Origin: Treponema sp.
GTDB taxonomy: Bacteria > Spirochaetota > Spirochaetia > Treponematales > Breznakiellaceae
Length of the DNA: 64,000 bases
Assembly (NCBI GenBank): GCA_031267675.1
Contig: JAIRYT010000061.1
Span: 23,074-87,073, forward strand
Reading direction: 5' to 3'
The stretch's first letter is position 1; each line of letters starts with the position of its first letter. Of the stretch, positions 1-8,571 are shown piece after piece. A program made the position numbers and the translations under genes. The notes under the pieces were generated by a model. That model had not been told where the DNA came from. It made no database searches and saw only the letters and a program-made list of their open reading frames with translations.

Positions 1-6
1 ATGGCG

Positions 7-468
7 TCAATGCGGCCCCGTTTGGCCGCCCCGGAACATATCAAAGACGGCCCGCCTGTCATTTTTTTTAATCAGATCAAGTACATCCTGCCCGTCTTCG
101 AAGCTGTCTACCACGTTCCCCAGGATATCAAGGTGTTCTTCTCCCCGCGCGGCAATACCGATGACTAAATGCACGGGCGTACCGTGCCAGTCTATGCCGT
201 CAGGGTACACCAGCACCACAATACCGGGCGAAACAATATCCGCTTTATATTCTTTTTCGCCGTGGGGAATGGCGATAAAGTTTCCGATGGCACAGCTAAA
301 GGAATGATCGCGCTTCAACATCCCCTGGACATACTTTTCTCCTGTGTAGCCGCTGTCGACCAGCATCTTTCCGCAGCGGCGTATTACCGCATCGCTGTCT
401 TCTTTTGGCAGGTTAAGAATAATATTCTCAATCTTAAACATCGTACCCATTTCCGCCGCGTTGGACAT
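7..468 (-). CDS. mtlF: PTS EIIA component, mannitol/fructose type
   Basis: Cytoplasmic phosphocarrier of the sugar phosphotransferase system: it takes phosphate from HPr and passes it to the EIIB domain of the permease. The 153-residue chain has the compact PTS_EIIA_2 layout, with the likely phospho-His69 in AIPHGE. It is the last visible gene of a minus-strand operon (permease, HPr, activator, EIIA). Its Shine-Dalgarno AGGAGG overlaps the stop of the activator gene, which implies tight co-translation. A mannitol-1-phosphate dehydrogenase, the usual next gene, is not in the window but could lie past its left edge. Family assignment is firm; mannitol as substrate is inferred from the neighbours. 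Confidence 0.88.
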   Translation of the reverse strand: MSNAAEMGTMFKIENIILNLPKEDSDAVIRRCGKMLVDSGYTGEKYVQGMLKRDHSFSCAIGNFIAIPHGEKEYKADIVSPGIVVLVYPDGIDWHGTPVHLVIGIAARGEEHLDILGNVVDSFEDGQDVLDLIKKNDRRAVFDMFRGGQTGPH

Positions 469-477
469 ATATGCCTC

Positions 478-2535
478 CTAGTCCTTTATTGTTTCCCTGC
501 TGTATTGCGCAAGGTATTCGGAAACCTCGGCTTCCAGTATCGCGCGTATCTTTTGAGTGTCGCCGGCGTGAACCGTATCAAGAAAGTTGCGGCTGTCAAC
601 CAGGGCGCTGCTGATAATTCCCATGATCTCAGTCATTTCACGGGGGCTGCGCGCGGGTAAAAGCATAACCAGACAACATTTTGCCCCCTGAAAATAGCCC
701 TGGGTAAATACTCCGTACTCCGGCATAACAAGCGAAAGAACCGGCGCGCTGATTCCTGCGGTGCGGGCATGGAGCAGCACGATTTCCAGAGGGGCGATCA
801 CCTGGGAGGAGACCGCTTCGCGATCCACAAGGGCCTGATATATAAGGGCGGCGCTTTCCCTGTCCGCGCCAAAATGCGAAGCGGAAATTTTAACCAGTTC
901 TTCAAACCCGCAGTCCGGTTTTATGGGAAAGACGGCAAAATTGGAAAAAAGGACGCGCACCAGTTCCAGTAATTCGGTAACCCGCTTAAGGCGGTCCGTC
1001 AGGGTAAGCCGGGCGGACAGGGTATAAACCGTTCTTTTTACAAACGCGTATTTATCAATGGCTTCGCGGATACGGCGGTGATCTTCACTGGTAAGAAAGG
1101 AATTAACGACGATTACCGGTTTATTTATTTTTTCCATCCGCTCCAGCGGAATCGTGGAAATAAGAAGGTCGTACGATTCAAGGGAGGTAATATCGCTGCA
1201 GTCGCCAAGGTCTATTTCTATGTCGTCCCTGTACCGCCGGCGTATCTGCGAGGAGAGCATATAGGAAACGCCGATACCGGCAACGCACACGACGCAAACC
1301 CGCAGGGTCCGCTTGCGAATATTCCGCGCTTCAATGTTAAACAAAACGGCGTAAAAATGAACGGCTATCAAAGAAACCTCGGTGGAAGGAACCGCCGTGT
1401 GCAGGTGTTCTTCCAAAGCCGTAACCGCCTGTTTTGTTTTTTCGTAGAGTTCCGGGTATTTTTCGGCTACCTGGTCATGAAGGGTATTGGGGAGTTCTAT
1501 TTGTTTTTCAAGCCGGTTCAACGCCGCCCACAAATGAAGGCTTAACCCGTTAATCAGGTTTTCGTTAATTTTAAGGCTGGGGGCAAGTTCGGGATCAAAG
1601 CGCTCGATCATTTCGTAGACCAGCGTTTGAATAACAGCATAATCCTTTGCCTCCATGGGGTCAAAGGGATTATTTAACATGGAGCGGCAGCTTTTAATTT
1701 GTTCCGCTATCGCGGCCCGTTCCTGCGGGGGCAGGACAAGGGAAAACCGCGCCTCTATTTTACCGGCGATAAATTCTGAAAGCCGGTACAGGTAACTGTT
1801 GTCGGGAACCCGTCCGTCAGCGCCGGGTAATCCGGGTAATATCGATCCCTTCTGTATACGTTCAATGCCTACCATAAGAAACAGCCTTAGCATATCCCGC
1901 GAATCCGGCGTCATCCAGGCAAGGGCGCGGTTTAGGGAGCGGTCAAAAAGTTCGCCCGTTCCCCACGCCACATCGGCGGGCGGATAATCGTAGGATTTTA
2001 GGTAGGGTAACTCGCCCATATTCCCGTCCTGCATAAGGCTCTGAAGGATCGCCCGGCGGATCGCTTCTTCGGTTCCGCCGATACAAACACCCTGCCCCGG
2101 TTTTCTGACAAGCGTTATGGAGCGTTCTTTAAGCCAGGGTTCGAGTGTATCAAGATCATTGCTGACAGTAGCCTCGCTGACACCAAGGGGATCGGAAAAA
2201 TAAAGCAGTTTATGTACGTCAAAACTGTCAAGCAAATCCAGAAGGAGGCCCAGGAGCCGCTCGCGCCGGTTCCCCGGCAAGAGATCGTCTTTCTGCAAAA
2301 CCGGCAGCAGCCGCAGCCGTTCCCCGGCGGCCCCGGAAAGGCAAAGTCCCTTTCCGGGGACGGAAGTCAAGGAAAGACCGTACGGCTTTAGGATTTTATC
2401 CGCGTTTTTTAATTCCCGGAACAGGGTGCGCCGGCTGCTGCCAAGATCTTCGGAAAGTTTATCGACACTGACCGGCGCATCCGTTTGAAGGAGAATTTCG
2501 AGTATCCGGGTAAGGCGCGGCGAAATACCCCGCAT
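478..2535 (-). CDS. mtlR: MtlR-type PTS-regulated transcriptional activator
   Basis: DNA-binding activator of sugar PTS operons whose activity is set by phosphorylation. The 685 residues read in the family order: N-terminal helix-turn-helix domains (about 1-170), two PRD domains (about 200-400), a GatB-like EIIB domain with Cys in VCVVCVAGIG, and a C-terminal EIIA-2 domain with His in LLHARTAG. This is the MtlR/LicR architecture in which PRD and EIIA/EIIB phosphorylation report HPr and permease state. It directly follows the operon's own HPr gene (stop and start meet at 2535) and precedes EIIA. A likely target is the permease promoter near 4320. Specificity for mannitol is inferred from the adjacent EIICB. 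Confidence 0.88.
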   Translation of the reverse strand: MRGISPRLTRILEILLQTDAPVSVDKLSEDLGSSRRTLFRELKNADKILKPYGLSLTSVPGKGLCLSGAAGERLRLLPVLQKDDLLPGNRRERLLGLLLDLLDSFDVHKLLYFSDPLGVSEATVSNDLDTLEPWLKERSITLVRKPGQGVCIGGTEEAIRRAILQSLMQDGNMGELPYLKSYDYPPADVAWGTGELFDRSLNRALAWMTPDSRDMLRLFLMVGIERIQKGSILPGLPGADGRVPDNSYLYRLSEFIAGKIEARFSLVLPPQERAAIAEQIKSCRSMLNNPFDPMEAKDYAVIQTLVYEMIERFDPELAPSLKINENLINGLSLHLWAALNRLEKQIELPNTLHDQVAEKYPELYEKTKQAVTALEEHLHTAVPSTEVSLIAVHFYAVLFNIEARNIRKRTLRVCVVCVAGIGVSYMLSSQIRRRYRDDIEIDLGDCSDITSLESYDLLISTIPLERMEKINKPVIVVNSFLTSEDHRRIREAIDKYAFVKRTVYTLSARLTLTDRLKRVTELLELVRVLFSNFAVFPIKPDCGFEELVKISASHFGADRESAALIYQALVDREAVSSQVIAPLEIVLLHARTAGISAPVLSLVMPEYGVFTQGYFQGAKCCLVMLLPARSPREMTEIMGIISSALVDSRNFLDTVHAGDTQKIRAILEAEVSEYLAQYSRETIKD

Positions 2536-2792
2536 TATAGATGTTCTTTTAAGAAACCAAGGGCCGCAGCCGCCGCTTCTTCTTCATCGCCGCCGCAGGC
2601 TTTAACCACAATGATTTCGCCCAGCTTGATCCGCATCTTCATTAACGCGAATAATTTTTTTGCGTCCGCCGTTTTATCGCCCCGGGTGATGGTAATATCA
2701 CTGGAATACCGCTGCATAAGTTCGACAAACTTTCCCGCAGGCCGGGCGTGAACGCCGTCGGGATCGGTAATAGTCCAGGAAATCTCGCGCAT
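2535..2792 (-). CDS. HPr-family phosphocarrier, operon-dedicated
   Basis: Small (85 residues) histidine phosphocarrier that moves phosphate from Enzyme I to EIIA. The active-site motif GVHARPAGKF puts phospho-His at residue 15, as in classical HPr. The usual regulatory Ser46 region reads ADAKKLFALMK, with Lys at position 46, so phosphorylation by an HPr kinase at that site looks impossible. It is embedded between the permease and the activator, with a strong GAGGAGG ribosome site. This suggests a dedicated carrier (FPr-like role) rather than the cell's general HPr. Another full HPr would be expected elsewhere in the genome. Confidence 0.85.
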   Translation of the reverse strand: MREISWTITDPDGVHARPAGKFVELMQRYSSDITITRGDKTADAKKLFALMKMRIKLGEIIVVKACGGDEEEAAAAALGFLKEHL

Positions 2793-2906
2793 ATCGTTCC
2801 TCCTCTAAAATATTTTACCCAAAGGCAAAGGAAAGAAAAAAAAAGCAAGCCGGTATCGCTTCGGTATTTTTTCTTTTATCCTTCCCGCCCTTGCGGTAAA
2901 AATTCG

Positions 2907-4268
2907 TTATCCCTTTTTAAGCTCCGCTATAAGCGCCTCGTACTCCGGCGCGTTGAGGAAGTCGGTGATCGCCACAAGGCGGGCGTTCGGATTGCTCGCC
3001 GCGGCGCGTTCCCGCAGTTCTTTATGAACCACAATAATATCCGCGTCGGCGGGAACTTCGCTTACCGGCGAATGTACTACCGCGATTGCGGACAGGCCCG
3101 CCGACTGAAGCTTCTTGCGCAGCTTTGTCGAACCCATCGCACTGGATCCCATTCCGGCGTCACAGGCAAATACGATTTTTTTAACGGCGGAAAAGCCCAG
3201 ACCTTTTGACTCCGCCTTCATGGAACGGACCGATTCCCGCGCGGCGGCTAAATCCGAATCTTCCCTGCCAAAGACCTTGAGCAGCACCATTGACAAAAGA
3301 AAACTGACGCCGCCTCCTATAAGTATGCCCGCAATATTGGCAACGTAAGCGCCTTTGGGGGTCATCATTAATTCGGCAAATATTGAACCGGGAGAAGCCG
3401 GAGCGACGAGCCCGCCGCCCAGTATGCTCAGGGTAAGTACTCCCGAAAAACCGCCGCCTATCATGGCAAGAATTAAAACAGGGTTCATCAGCACAAAGGG
3501 AAAGTATATTTCGTGAATGCCGCCAAAAAAGTGAATGATCACGGCGCCTGGCGCGTTTGACTTTGCGCTTCCCTTGCCGATCAGACAATACGCGAGCAGC
3601 AGCCCGAGTCCGGGGCCGGGATTTGATTCGATCATGTAGTAAATGGAACGGCCTATTTCCTGGGACTGCTGCGCGCCCAGCGGAGTAAACACGCCGTGGT
3701 TAATGGCGTTATTGAGGAACAAAATTTTTGCCGGTTCAACCAGTATCGAGGCGAAGGGCAGCATTCCATGTTCGACAAGCCAGCCGACTCCCGCGCCAAG
3801 TCCGTTGGTGGCGGCCTCGGCAATGGGGCCGATGCCAAGGTAGCAGATTATCGACAGGATACCGCCGATGATCCCCGCCGAAAAATTGTTTACCAGCATT
3901 TCGAATCCGGCGGGTATTTTACCCTCGGTGGCTTCGTCAAATTTTTTGATACAATAGCCGCCCAAAGGACCGGCGATCATCGCTCCCAGGAACATGGGTA
4001 TGCCCGCGCCCATGATAACGCCTATGGACGCTGTCGCGCCGACAAGTCCGCCCCGGGTTCCGCCGACCATTTTACCGCCGGTATAACCAATCAGGAGCGG
4101 CAAAAGATACGTAAGCCAGGGGCCTACCATGTTTCCCAGCTTTTCGTTGGGTATCCACCCGGTGGGAATAAAAAGGGCGGTAATAAGCCCCCATGCGATA
4201 AACGCCCCCAGATTAGGCATTACCATCGCGCTGAGTGAGCGCCCGATTTTTTGAATAGCCTGTTTCAT
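2907..4268 (-). CDS. mtlA: PTS mannitol-type EIICB permease
   Basis: Membrane permease that takes up and phosphorylates a hexitol, most likely mannitol. Residues 1-335 are strongly hydrophobic with many Gly/Ala-rich membrane spans typical of EIIC. A cytoplasmic EIIB domain follows, with the phospho-Cys at residue 369 in FACDAGMGSSAMG. The EIIA domain that is fused in the E. coli protein is absent here and is supplied by the separate gene at 7-468, the Gram-positive-like EIICB + EIIA arrangement. It heads the operon, has a GGAGG site before ATG, and lies behind an extended -10 promoter at 4318-4326. Confidence 0.9.
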   Translation of the reverse strand: MKQAIQKIGRSLSAMVMPNLGAFIAWGLITALFIPTGWIPNEKLGNMVGPWLTYLLPLLIGYTGGKMVGGTRGGLVGATASIGVIMGAGIPMFLGAMIAGPLGGYCIKKFDEATEGKIPAGFEMLVNNFSAGIIGGILSIICYLGIGPIAEAATNGLGAGVGWLVEHGMLPFASILVEPAKILFLNNAINHGVFTPLGAQQSQEIGRSIYYMIESNPGPGLGLLLAYCLIGKGSAKSNAPGAVIIHFFGGIHEIYFPFVLMNPVLILAMIGGGFSGVLTLSILGGGLVAPASPGSIFAELMMTPKGAYVANIAGILIGGGVSFLLSMVLLKVFGREDSDLAAARESVRSMKAESKGLGFSAVKKIVFACDAGMGSSAMGSTKLRKKLQSAGLSAIAVVHSPVSEVPADADIIVVHKELRERAAASNPNARLVAITDFLNAPEYEALIAELKKG

Positions 4269-4317
4269 AAAAACCTCCGTATGTTTTTTGCGCCGCTGCT
4301 CTCCAGCGGGATGTTTG

Positions 4318-4326
4318 AGTATAGCA
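4318..4326 (-). promoter_or_regulatory. Extended -10 promoter of the mannitol-type PTS operon
   Basis: Read on the minus strand the sequence is TGCTATACT, an extended -10 element, about 50 nt before the permease ATG. No good -35 box is visible, as expected for an activator-dependent promoter. Assignment is by eye. Confidence 0.5.
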
Positions 4327-4361
4327 AGCTCCGCCGGTATTGCGCCAAAAACACTTTAAGA

Positions 4362-4386
4362 TTTGGCACAGGAGGCCAGTGCCAAA
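4362..4386. promoter_or_regulatory. Inverted repeat upstream of mtlA (possible MtlR site or dus terminator)
   Basis: Perfect 8-bp arms TTTGGCAC / GTGCCAAA separated by 9 nt. The centre lies about 50 bp upstream of the -10 box, where an MtlR-type activator would bind. It also sits just past the stop of the dihydrouridine synthase gene, so it could form a hairpin in that mRNA; the lack of a T-run argues against an intrinsic terminator. Confidence 0.4.
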
Positions 4387-4392
4387 AATAGT

Positions 4393-5367
4393 TTACGGTG
4401 CAAGGCCGTCCGCTACATACCCCCTGATGACGGCGGCTATTCCCGAAAGCGCCGGCTCGCGGTTAATCCTGTTGCGCAGCTGCTCCGCCCAGGTAAAGTT
4501 GTCGCAGTAGTACCTAAAAAAACGGCGGGCGCGGCTTGGGTGGAATTCGGGCGGCTGGAAGCGGCGTAACAGATCCAGAAAACGCAGCGCGGTTTCTTCA
4601 AGAACGGACGCTTCGTCTATGCGCGCGCCGGCAGCCTGGGCAAAAATCCAGGGCTTTTGCACGGCAAGACGTCCGATCATTACCGGGCCTTCCCGCAGCC
4701 GCTCCAACAGTTCATTTATGGAAGAAATATCGCCGTTTCCGGCGACAGGAACAGAAAGGGCCTGCCGCAGCCGCGTTACATATTCCCAGCGGGCGCGGCG
4801 CTTGAATTTTTCGCCGGCCATGCGGGGATGGAGCGTTATCAAATCGGCCCCCGCGTCGACAAGGCGGCGGCAAAACGCTTCCAGCCGGGCAAAGACCGCT
4901 TCTTCGTCATACAGGGTTTTTTCCGGCCCCAGCCTGATTTTTACACTCAGCCGTTTCGAACAAACCCGCCTGACCGCGCCCACCAGCAGCGCCGCCTTTT
5001 TACCGTCTTCCATCCAGCGGATCCCGCCCCCGCTTTTTTTGATGAGCGGGGCGGCGCAGCCCATGTTAAGATCGACTCCCAAACAGGCGGTGGTTTCAAG
5101 CAGTTCCGCCGCAGCGCGTATGGTTTCAATGTCCGATCCCAGAAGCTGGTAGACAAGGAGGCCGGGCCGGGGTCCGGGATCAAGGTACCATTTTTCGAAC
5201 GGCCCGCCTGAAACCAGGCCCGCGGCGCTGATCATCTCGGTAAAAAATTCAACCGGGAGGGAACCTGTCCGGGTAGCGGAACCTTCCGTAAAAGAGACAA
5301 TAAGCTCGCGGAGCGCGCGGTGGCTTAGTTCCGCCATGGGGGCGAACATAAGACTGTTTTGCGGCAT
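4393..5367 (-). CDS. tRNA-dihydrouridine synthase (Dus family)
   Basis: FMN enzyme that reduces specific uridines of tRNA to dihydrouridine. The TIM-barrel protein begins with the family-typical FAPMAELSHRALRELI. It has the catalytic-Cys motif NMGCAAPLI, a KIRLGPEKT substrate-binding strand, and the FMN phosphate-binding GNGDI and MIGRLAVQ segments. I place the start at 5367 (MPQNSLMF, 324 residues). A longer reading to 5406 would run into the divergent promoter at 5383-5411. Which Dus subfamily (A, B or C) cannot be told by eye. It runs divergently from the receiver gene. Confidence 0.85.
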   Translation of the reverse strand: MPQNSLMFAPMAELSHRALRELIVSFTEGSATRTGSLPVEFFTEMISAAGLVSGGPFEKWYLDPGPRPGLLVYQLLGSDIETIRAAAELLETTACLGVDLNMGCAAPLIKKSGGGIRWMEDGKKAALLVGAVRRVCSKRLSVKIRLGPEKTLYDEEAVFARLEAFCRRLVDAGADLITLHPRMAGEKFKRRARWEYVTRLRQALSVPVAGNGDISSINELLERLREGPVMIGRLAVQKPWIFAQAAGARIDEASVLEETALRFLDLLRRFQPPEFHPSRARRFFRYYCDNFTWAEQLRNRINREPALSGIAAVIRGYVADGLAP

Positions 5368-5382
5368 ACGCCAAAATAGCAC

Positions 5383-5411
5383 TTGACTTGCATGGTTGTA
5401 TAGCATACATT
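5383..5411 (+). promoter_or_regulatory. Sigma-70-type promoter for the receiver/flavodiiron pair
   Basis: TTGACT, 17-nt spacer, TACATT, followed by a leader and a GAGGAG ribosome site before ATG 5435. The spacing is ideal, making this one of the clearest promoters in the window. Confidence 0.7.
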
Positions 5412-5434
5412 AGAGGGAATATGAGGAGCGCGCT

Positions 5435-5872
5435 ATGATTGCGAAAAGCGATATGCCCAACATCAACGAAAAGCCGCCTGAGGGGCAAAAACCGGAGGGA
5501 GGATCCTACCGTGTTCTGGTAGTGGATGATTCCATGTTTATTGCCAAACAGCTTGGCCAGATATTTACTTCCGGAGGTTTTGATGTGCTGGGGACCGCCG
5601 GGGACGGCGCCCAGGGGGTGGAAAAATATAAAGAATTGTACCCGGACATAGATTTGGTAACCATGGATATTACCATGCCCGTTATGGACGGAGTGTCGGC
5701 CCTGGAAAAAATACTCGAATTTGATAAAAACGCCTGTGTCATTATGGTAAGCGCGCTGGGCAAAGAAGACGTGGTTAAAAAGTCGCTGCTTATGGGCGCA
5801 AAAAGTTATATCGTCAAGCCGCTGGACCGGAAAAAGGTGCTTGAACGGGTCGCCTCCGTGTTAAAACACTGA
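5435..5872 (+). CDS. CheY-like single-domain response regulator
   Basis: A 145-residue receiver with no output domain. About 25 extra N-terminal residues precede the acidic pair DD31-32. The phospho-acceptor is Asp78 in VTMDITMP, the switch Ser lies in MVSALGKE, and the Lys lies in KSYIVKPLD. It has its own promoter and lies 19 nt before the flavodiiron gene, so the two are probably co-transcribed. That link might tie the regulator to oxygen or redox responses, but the partner kinase is not evident. It differs from the CheY at 29856-30224, which sits in a chemotaxis-like cluster. Confidence 0.88.
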   Translation: MIAKSDMPNINEKPPEGQKPEGGSYRVLVVDDSMFIAKQLGQIFTSGGFDVLGTAGDGAQGVEKYKELYPDIDLVTMDITMPVMDGVSALEKILEFDKNACVIMVSALGKEDVVKKSLLMGAKSYIVKPLDRKKVLERVASVLKH

Positions 5873-5891
5873 TTTTAACCATCCGTACGCC

Positions 5892-7106
5892 ATGAACGCC
5901 CATAAAATCGCCGATTCCCTTTTTTGCGTTTCCGCCGATATAGCGGCGGGTGATCTTTTTGAGGGAATTTGGCCCATTCCCCGGGGAGTTTCCCTAAATT
6001 CATACCTGGTAAAGGGCAAAAAAACCGCTTTAATCGATCTTGTCCGCGACTGGTCTCAGGCGCCCCGCCAAATCGGGGAAGCCCTTGCCGAAGCGGGGGA
6101 AGCGTTTGAAACAGTCGATTATCTTGTTCTTAACCACCTTGAGCCCGATCACTCAGGATGGCTGCGCGAATTCCGCGCGCGTAATCCCGCCGCCGAAATT
6201 ATCGCCACCGCGAAGGGAATCGATTTAGTCAAATCATTCTACAAGCTGGAGCAGGGCCTGCGGGCGGTAAAAGACGGCGACAAACTTGATCTGGGCGGCA
6301 GGGAGCTGGTATTTTTTGAAACGCCCAATATTCACTGGCCCGAAACAATGATGACCTTTGATCCCGCGTCGGGAACCCTTTTTTCCTGTGACGCGTTTGG
6401 TTCTTTTGGCGCGCTGGGCGGGCGGGTGTTTGACGACGAATATGACGACAGGGAACTTGCCGCCTATGAAAGCGAGGAACTGCGTTATTACGCCAATATT
6501 GTTTCGTCATTTTCGCTTTTTGTCGAACGCGGAATAGAAAAACTTCTGCCGCTTGACATAAAATGCACAGCGCCCAGCCACGGCATTGTCTGGCGAAAAA
6601 ATCCGCGCGCGGTTATTGAACGCTACCGCAAATACGCGCGGTATTCCAAAGGCGGCGCCGAAAACGCCGTCGCCGTAATCTGGGGTTCAATGTACGGCAA
6701 TACCAAACTGGGGCTGGACGCGGTCCTTGCGGGAATTGAAGCCGAAGGCGTCCCCTGCTCCGTCTGCCGCGTCCCCGACGAGGATGTTTCCTTTGCCCTG
6801 GCCGCCGCGTTCCGCTGTAAGGCCCTGGTGCTGGCAATGCCCACCTACGAGTACGCCATGTTCCCTCCCATGGCCTATGTGCTGGATATTTTCAGGCGCA
6901 AGCATATTTTTGGCAAAACCGTGCTCCGCATCGGCTCGTGGGGCTGGGTTGGCGGCGCAAAAAAGGAATACGAAGCGGCGATTGAAGCGCTCAAATGGGA
7001 AAGCCTTCCCTCCGTGGAATGGGCAGGCGCTCCCACAGCAGAGGAATGCGCCGTTCTTGCCGGCCGGGGCCGCGAACTGGCGCGGGCTGTCAAGGAACAG
7101 CGCTAA
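5892..7106 (+). CDS. fprA: A-type flavodiiron protein (O2/NO reductase)
   Basis: Cytoplasmic enzyme that reduces O2 (or NO) to harmless products, protecting anaerobes from oxidants. The N-terminal metallo-beta-lactamase fold carries the di-iron ligand motif NHLEPDHSG plus PNIHWPE, FSCDAFG and PSHGIVW. The C-terminal flavodoxin domain (from about residue 255) starts VAVIWGSMYGNT, the FMN phosphate loop. Length 404 is normal for the family. No clear ribosome site precedes ATG 5892, fitting read-through translation from the receiver gene upstream. Electron donor genes (rubredoxin) are not seen nearby. Confidence 0.92.
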   Translation: MNAHKIADSLFCVSADIAAGDLFEGIWPIPRGVSLNSYLVKGKKTALIDLVRDWSQAPRQIGEALAEAGEAFETVDYLVLNHLEPDHSGWLREFRARNPAAEIIATAKGIDLVKSFYKLEQGLRAVKDGDKLDLGGRELVFFETPNIHWPETMMTFDPASGTLFSCDAFGSFGALGGRVFDDEYDDRELAAYESEELRYYANIVSSFSLFVERGIEKLLPLDIKCTAPSHGIVWRKNPRAVIERYRKYARYSKGGAENAVAVIWGSMYGNTKLGLDAVLAGIEAEGVPCSVCRVPDEDVSFALAAAFRCKALVLAMPTYEYAMFPPMAYVLDIFRRKHIFGKTVLRIGSWGWVGGAKKEYEAAIEALKWESLPSVEWAGAPTAEECAVLAGRGRELARAVKEQR

Positions 7107-7139
7107 GCTCCACAAAGAATTCATCACGAACGAACAAAA

Positions 7140-7313
7140 AAGAGGATCACCACGAACCCCGCGAACCATCACGAATGATGAAAACGGAATTTCCGGCAAA
7201 AAGTCCAGTCCGTCTTGTTGGCGTGGTTGGTGGTCTGTTGTTAGCGTGGTTGGTGGTCCGTTGTTAGCGTGGTTGGTGGTCCGTGCGGTTAGCGTGGTTG
7301 GTGGTAAAAATTT
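7140..7313 (+). repeat. Interspersed repeat copy 1
   Basis: Low-complexity intergenic element containing CACGAACC-like words, the core GGAATTTCCGGCAAAAAGT, and GTTAGCGTGGTTGGTGGT units. The core recurs near 12596-12680, in a diverged form at 62925-62992, and inverted at 9517-9605. Fills the gap between the flavodiiron gene and nagA. Confidence 0.6.
7217..7305 (+). repeat. Tandem repeat, 23-bp unit, four copies
   Basis: Four consecutive units built on GTTAGCGTGGTTGGTGGTCC; the third is 25 bp and the last truncated. Lies inside the interspersed element just upstream of nagA. Confidence 0.8.
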
Positions 7314-7354
7314 CCTTACTTTCAAATTTTCCTGTTTAGGATTATATTTTTATT

Positions 7355-8548
7355 ATGATATGTTTCCATAACGGTACAGTGCTCACCGGTTTTGCCATGA
7401 TGGAGCATTGCTCCGTCCTGGTAGAAGAGGGAACCATAGCGGATGTTTTTTCCGAGCGGCGTTTTGAACAAAAACACTTTGACGCCGGGGTAAAAATTAT
7501 CGATGTCGGCGGGGCGTATATTTCCCCCGGTTTTATTGATACCCATATCCACGGATTGGGCGGTTTTGGCACCGATGACGCGGTGTACACCCAAATCGCG
7601 TCTACCGGCGACGCCGCGGATTCCATTATCGAAATGTCGCGGCTCCTGGTCAGGCACGGGGTAACTTCCTTTAATCCTACCCTGTATCCCGCTCCGGGGG
7701 ATGTTCTGGTAAACGCCGTGTCCAGGGTTGCCGCCGCCATGGGCAGGGAATCCGGGGCGCGGATCATGGGGCTTCATCTGGAAGGGCCCTTTATTTCGCC
7801 CCGCAAACTCGGGGTCCAGCGGCCGGAGACCGTAAGCCCGGTGGATATTTCCTTTATGGAAAAACTCTGGAATGCTTCCGGCGGGCATATTGTTAATATG
7901 ACCGTGGCTCCGGAAATCAAGAATATGCGGGACCTGGCCCTGTACTGTATAAAAAAAGGGATAGTCCTCCAGGCCGGGCATACCGATGCCCAATATGAGA
8001 ACATGGTGGAAGGGATGCAGGCGGGAATACTCCATGCAACCCATCTTTTTAACGCCATGAGCAAGCTGGACCAGCGGAACCCCAACGCGGTGGGGGCGGT
8101 GCTGATCCACCCGGAAATGTCCTGCGAGATCATCGCCGACGGGGCGCATGTCCACCCCGACCTTTTTAAACTGCTTATGCGGGACAAGCCCATTGATAAA
8201 ATAGTCCTGGTTACCGACAGTCTTAGGCCCACCGCCCAGGAAAGGGGACCCTTCTTTGCCAACGGAGAAGAAGTGGTTTTTCACAGCGGATGTTTTTTTC
8301 GTAAAACAGACGATATATGCGCCGGATCGGGGCTTACCATGATTCGGGGGGTGCGGAATATGGTGAATTTCGGGTTTAGTGTGGAAGACGCGGTAAAAAC
8401 CGCCAGTTCCAACCCCGCCGGGGTAATGCGTTACCGGCAAAAGGGAACAATCGTTCCCGGCATGGACGCGGACATTACCGTCTTTGACCGGGAATACCAG
8501 GTAAAGGCCGCCATGGTCGGAGGCGAATTAAAGTATTGTGATTTGTAG
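7355..8548 (+). CDS. nagA: N-acetylglucosamine-6-phosphate deacetylase
   Basis: Removes acetate from GlcNAc-6-phosphate, giving glucosamine-6-phosphate for NagB. The 397-residue amidohydrolase shows the metal motif DTHIHGLGG, then LEGPF, the AGHTDA histidine segment, HLFNAMSK, and the catalytic Asp in VTDSLRP. The start is ATG 7355. Its only upstream signal is a TATATT box 6 nt before the ATG and a distant AGGA, so the mRNA may be almost leaderless. nagB follows after 23 nt with an AAGGAGC site, forming a two-gene amino-sugar operon. Substrate could come from chitin, from peptidoglycan, or from MurQ (33621-34526). Confidence 0.94.
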   Translation: MICFHNGTVLTGFAMMEHCSVLVEEGTIADVFSERRFEQKHFDAGVKIIDVGGAYISPGFIDTHIHGLGGFGTDDAVYTQIASTGDAADSIIEMSRLLVRHGVTSFNPTLYPAPGDVLVNAVSRVAAAMGRESGARIMGLHLEGPFISPRKLGVQRPETVSPVDISFMEKLWNASGGHIVNMTVAPEIKNMRDLALYCIKKGIVLQAGHTDAQYENMVEGMQAGILHATHLFNAMSKLDQRNPNAVGAVLIHPEMSCEIIADGAHVHPDLFKLLMRDKPIDKIVLVTDSLRPTAQERGPFFANGEEVVFHSGCFFRKTDDICAGSGLTMIRGVRNMVNFGFSVEDAVKTASSNPAGVMRYRQKGTIVPGMDADITVFDREYQVKAAMVGGELKYCDL

Positions 8549-8571
8549 GCCGGGCCTCAAAAGGAGCAAAA

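Noticed and set aside
4362..4392. Sigma-54 promoter (TGGCAC word) upstream of mtlA
   Set aside because: The downstream TTGC element is not at the required spacing; the symmetric arms fit an inverted repeat better.
7217..7305. CRISPR array
   Set aside because: The 23-bp units are directly adjacent with no unique spacers, so it is a plain tandem repeat. No CRISPR array or cas gene was seen in the window.
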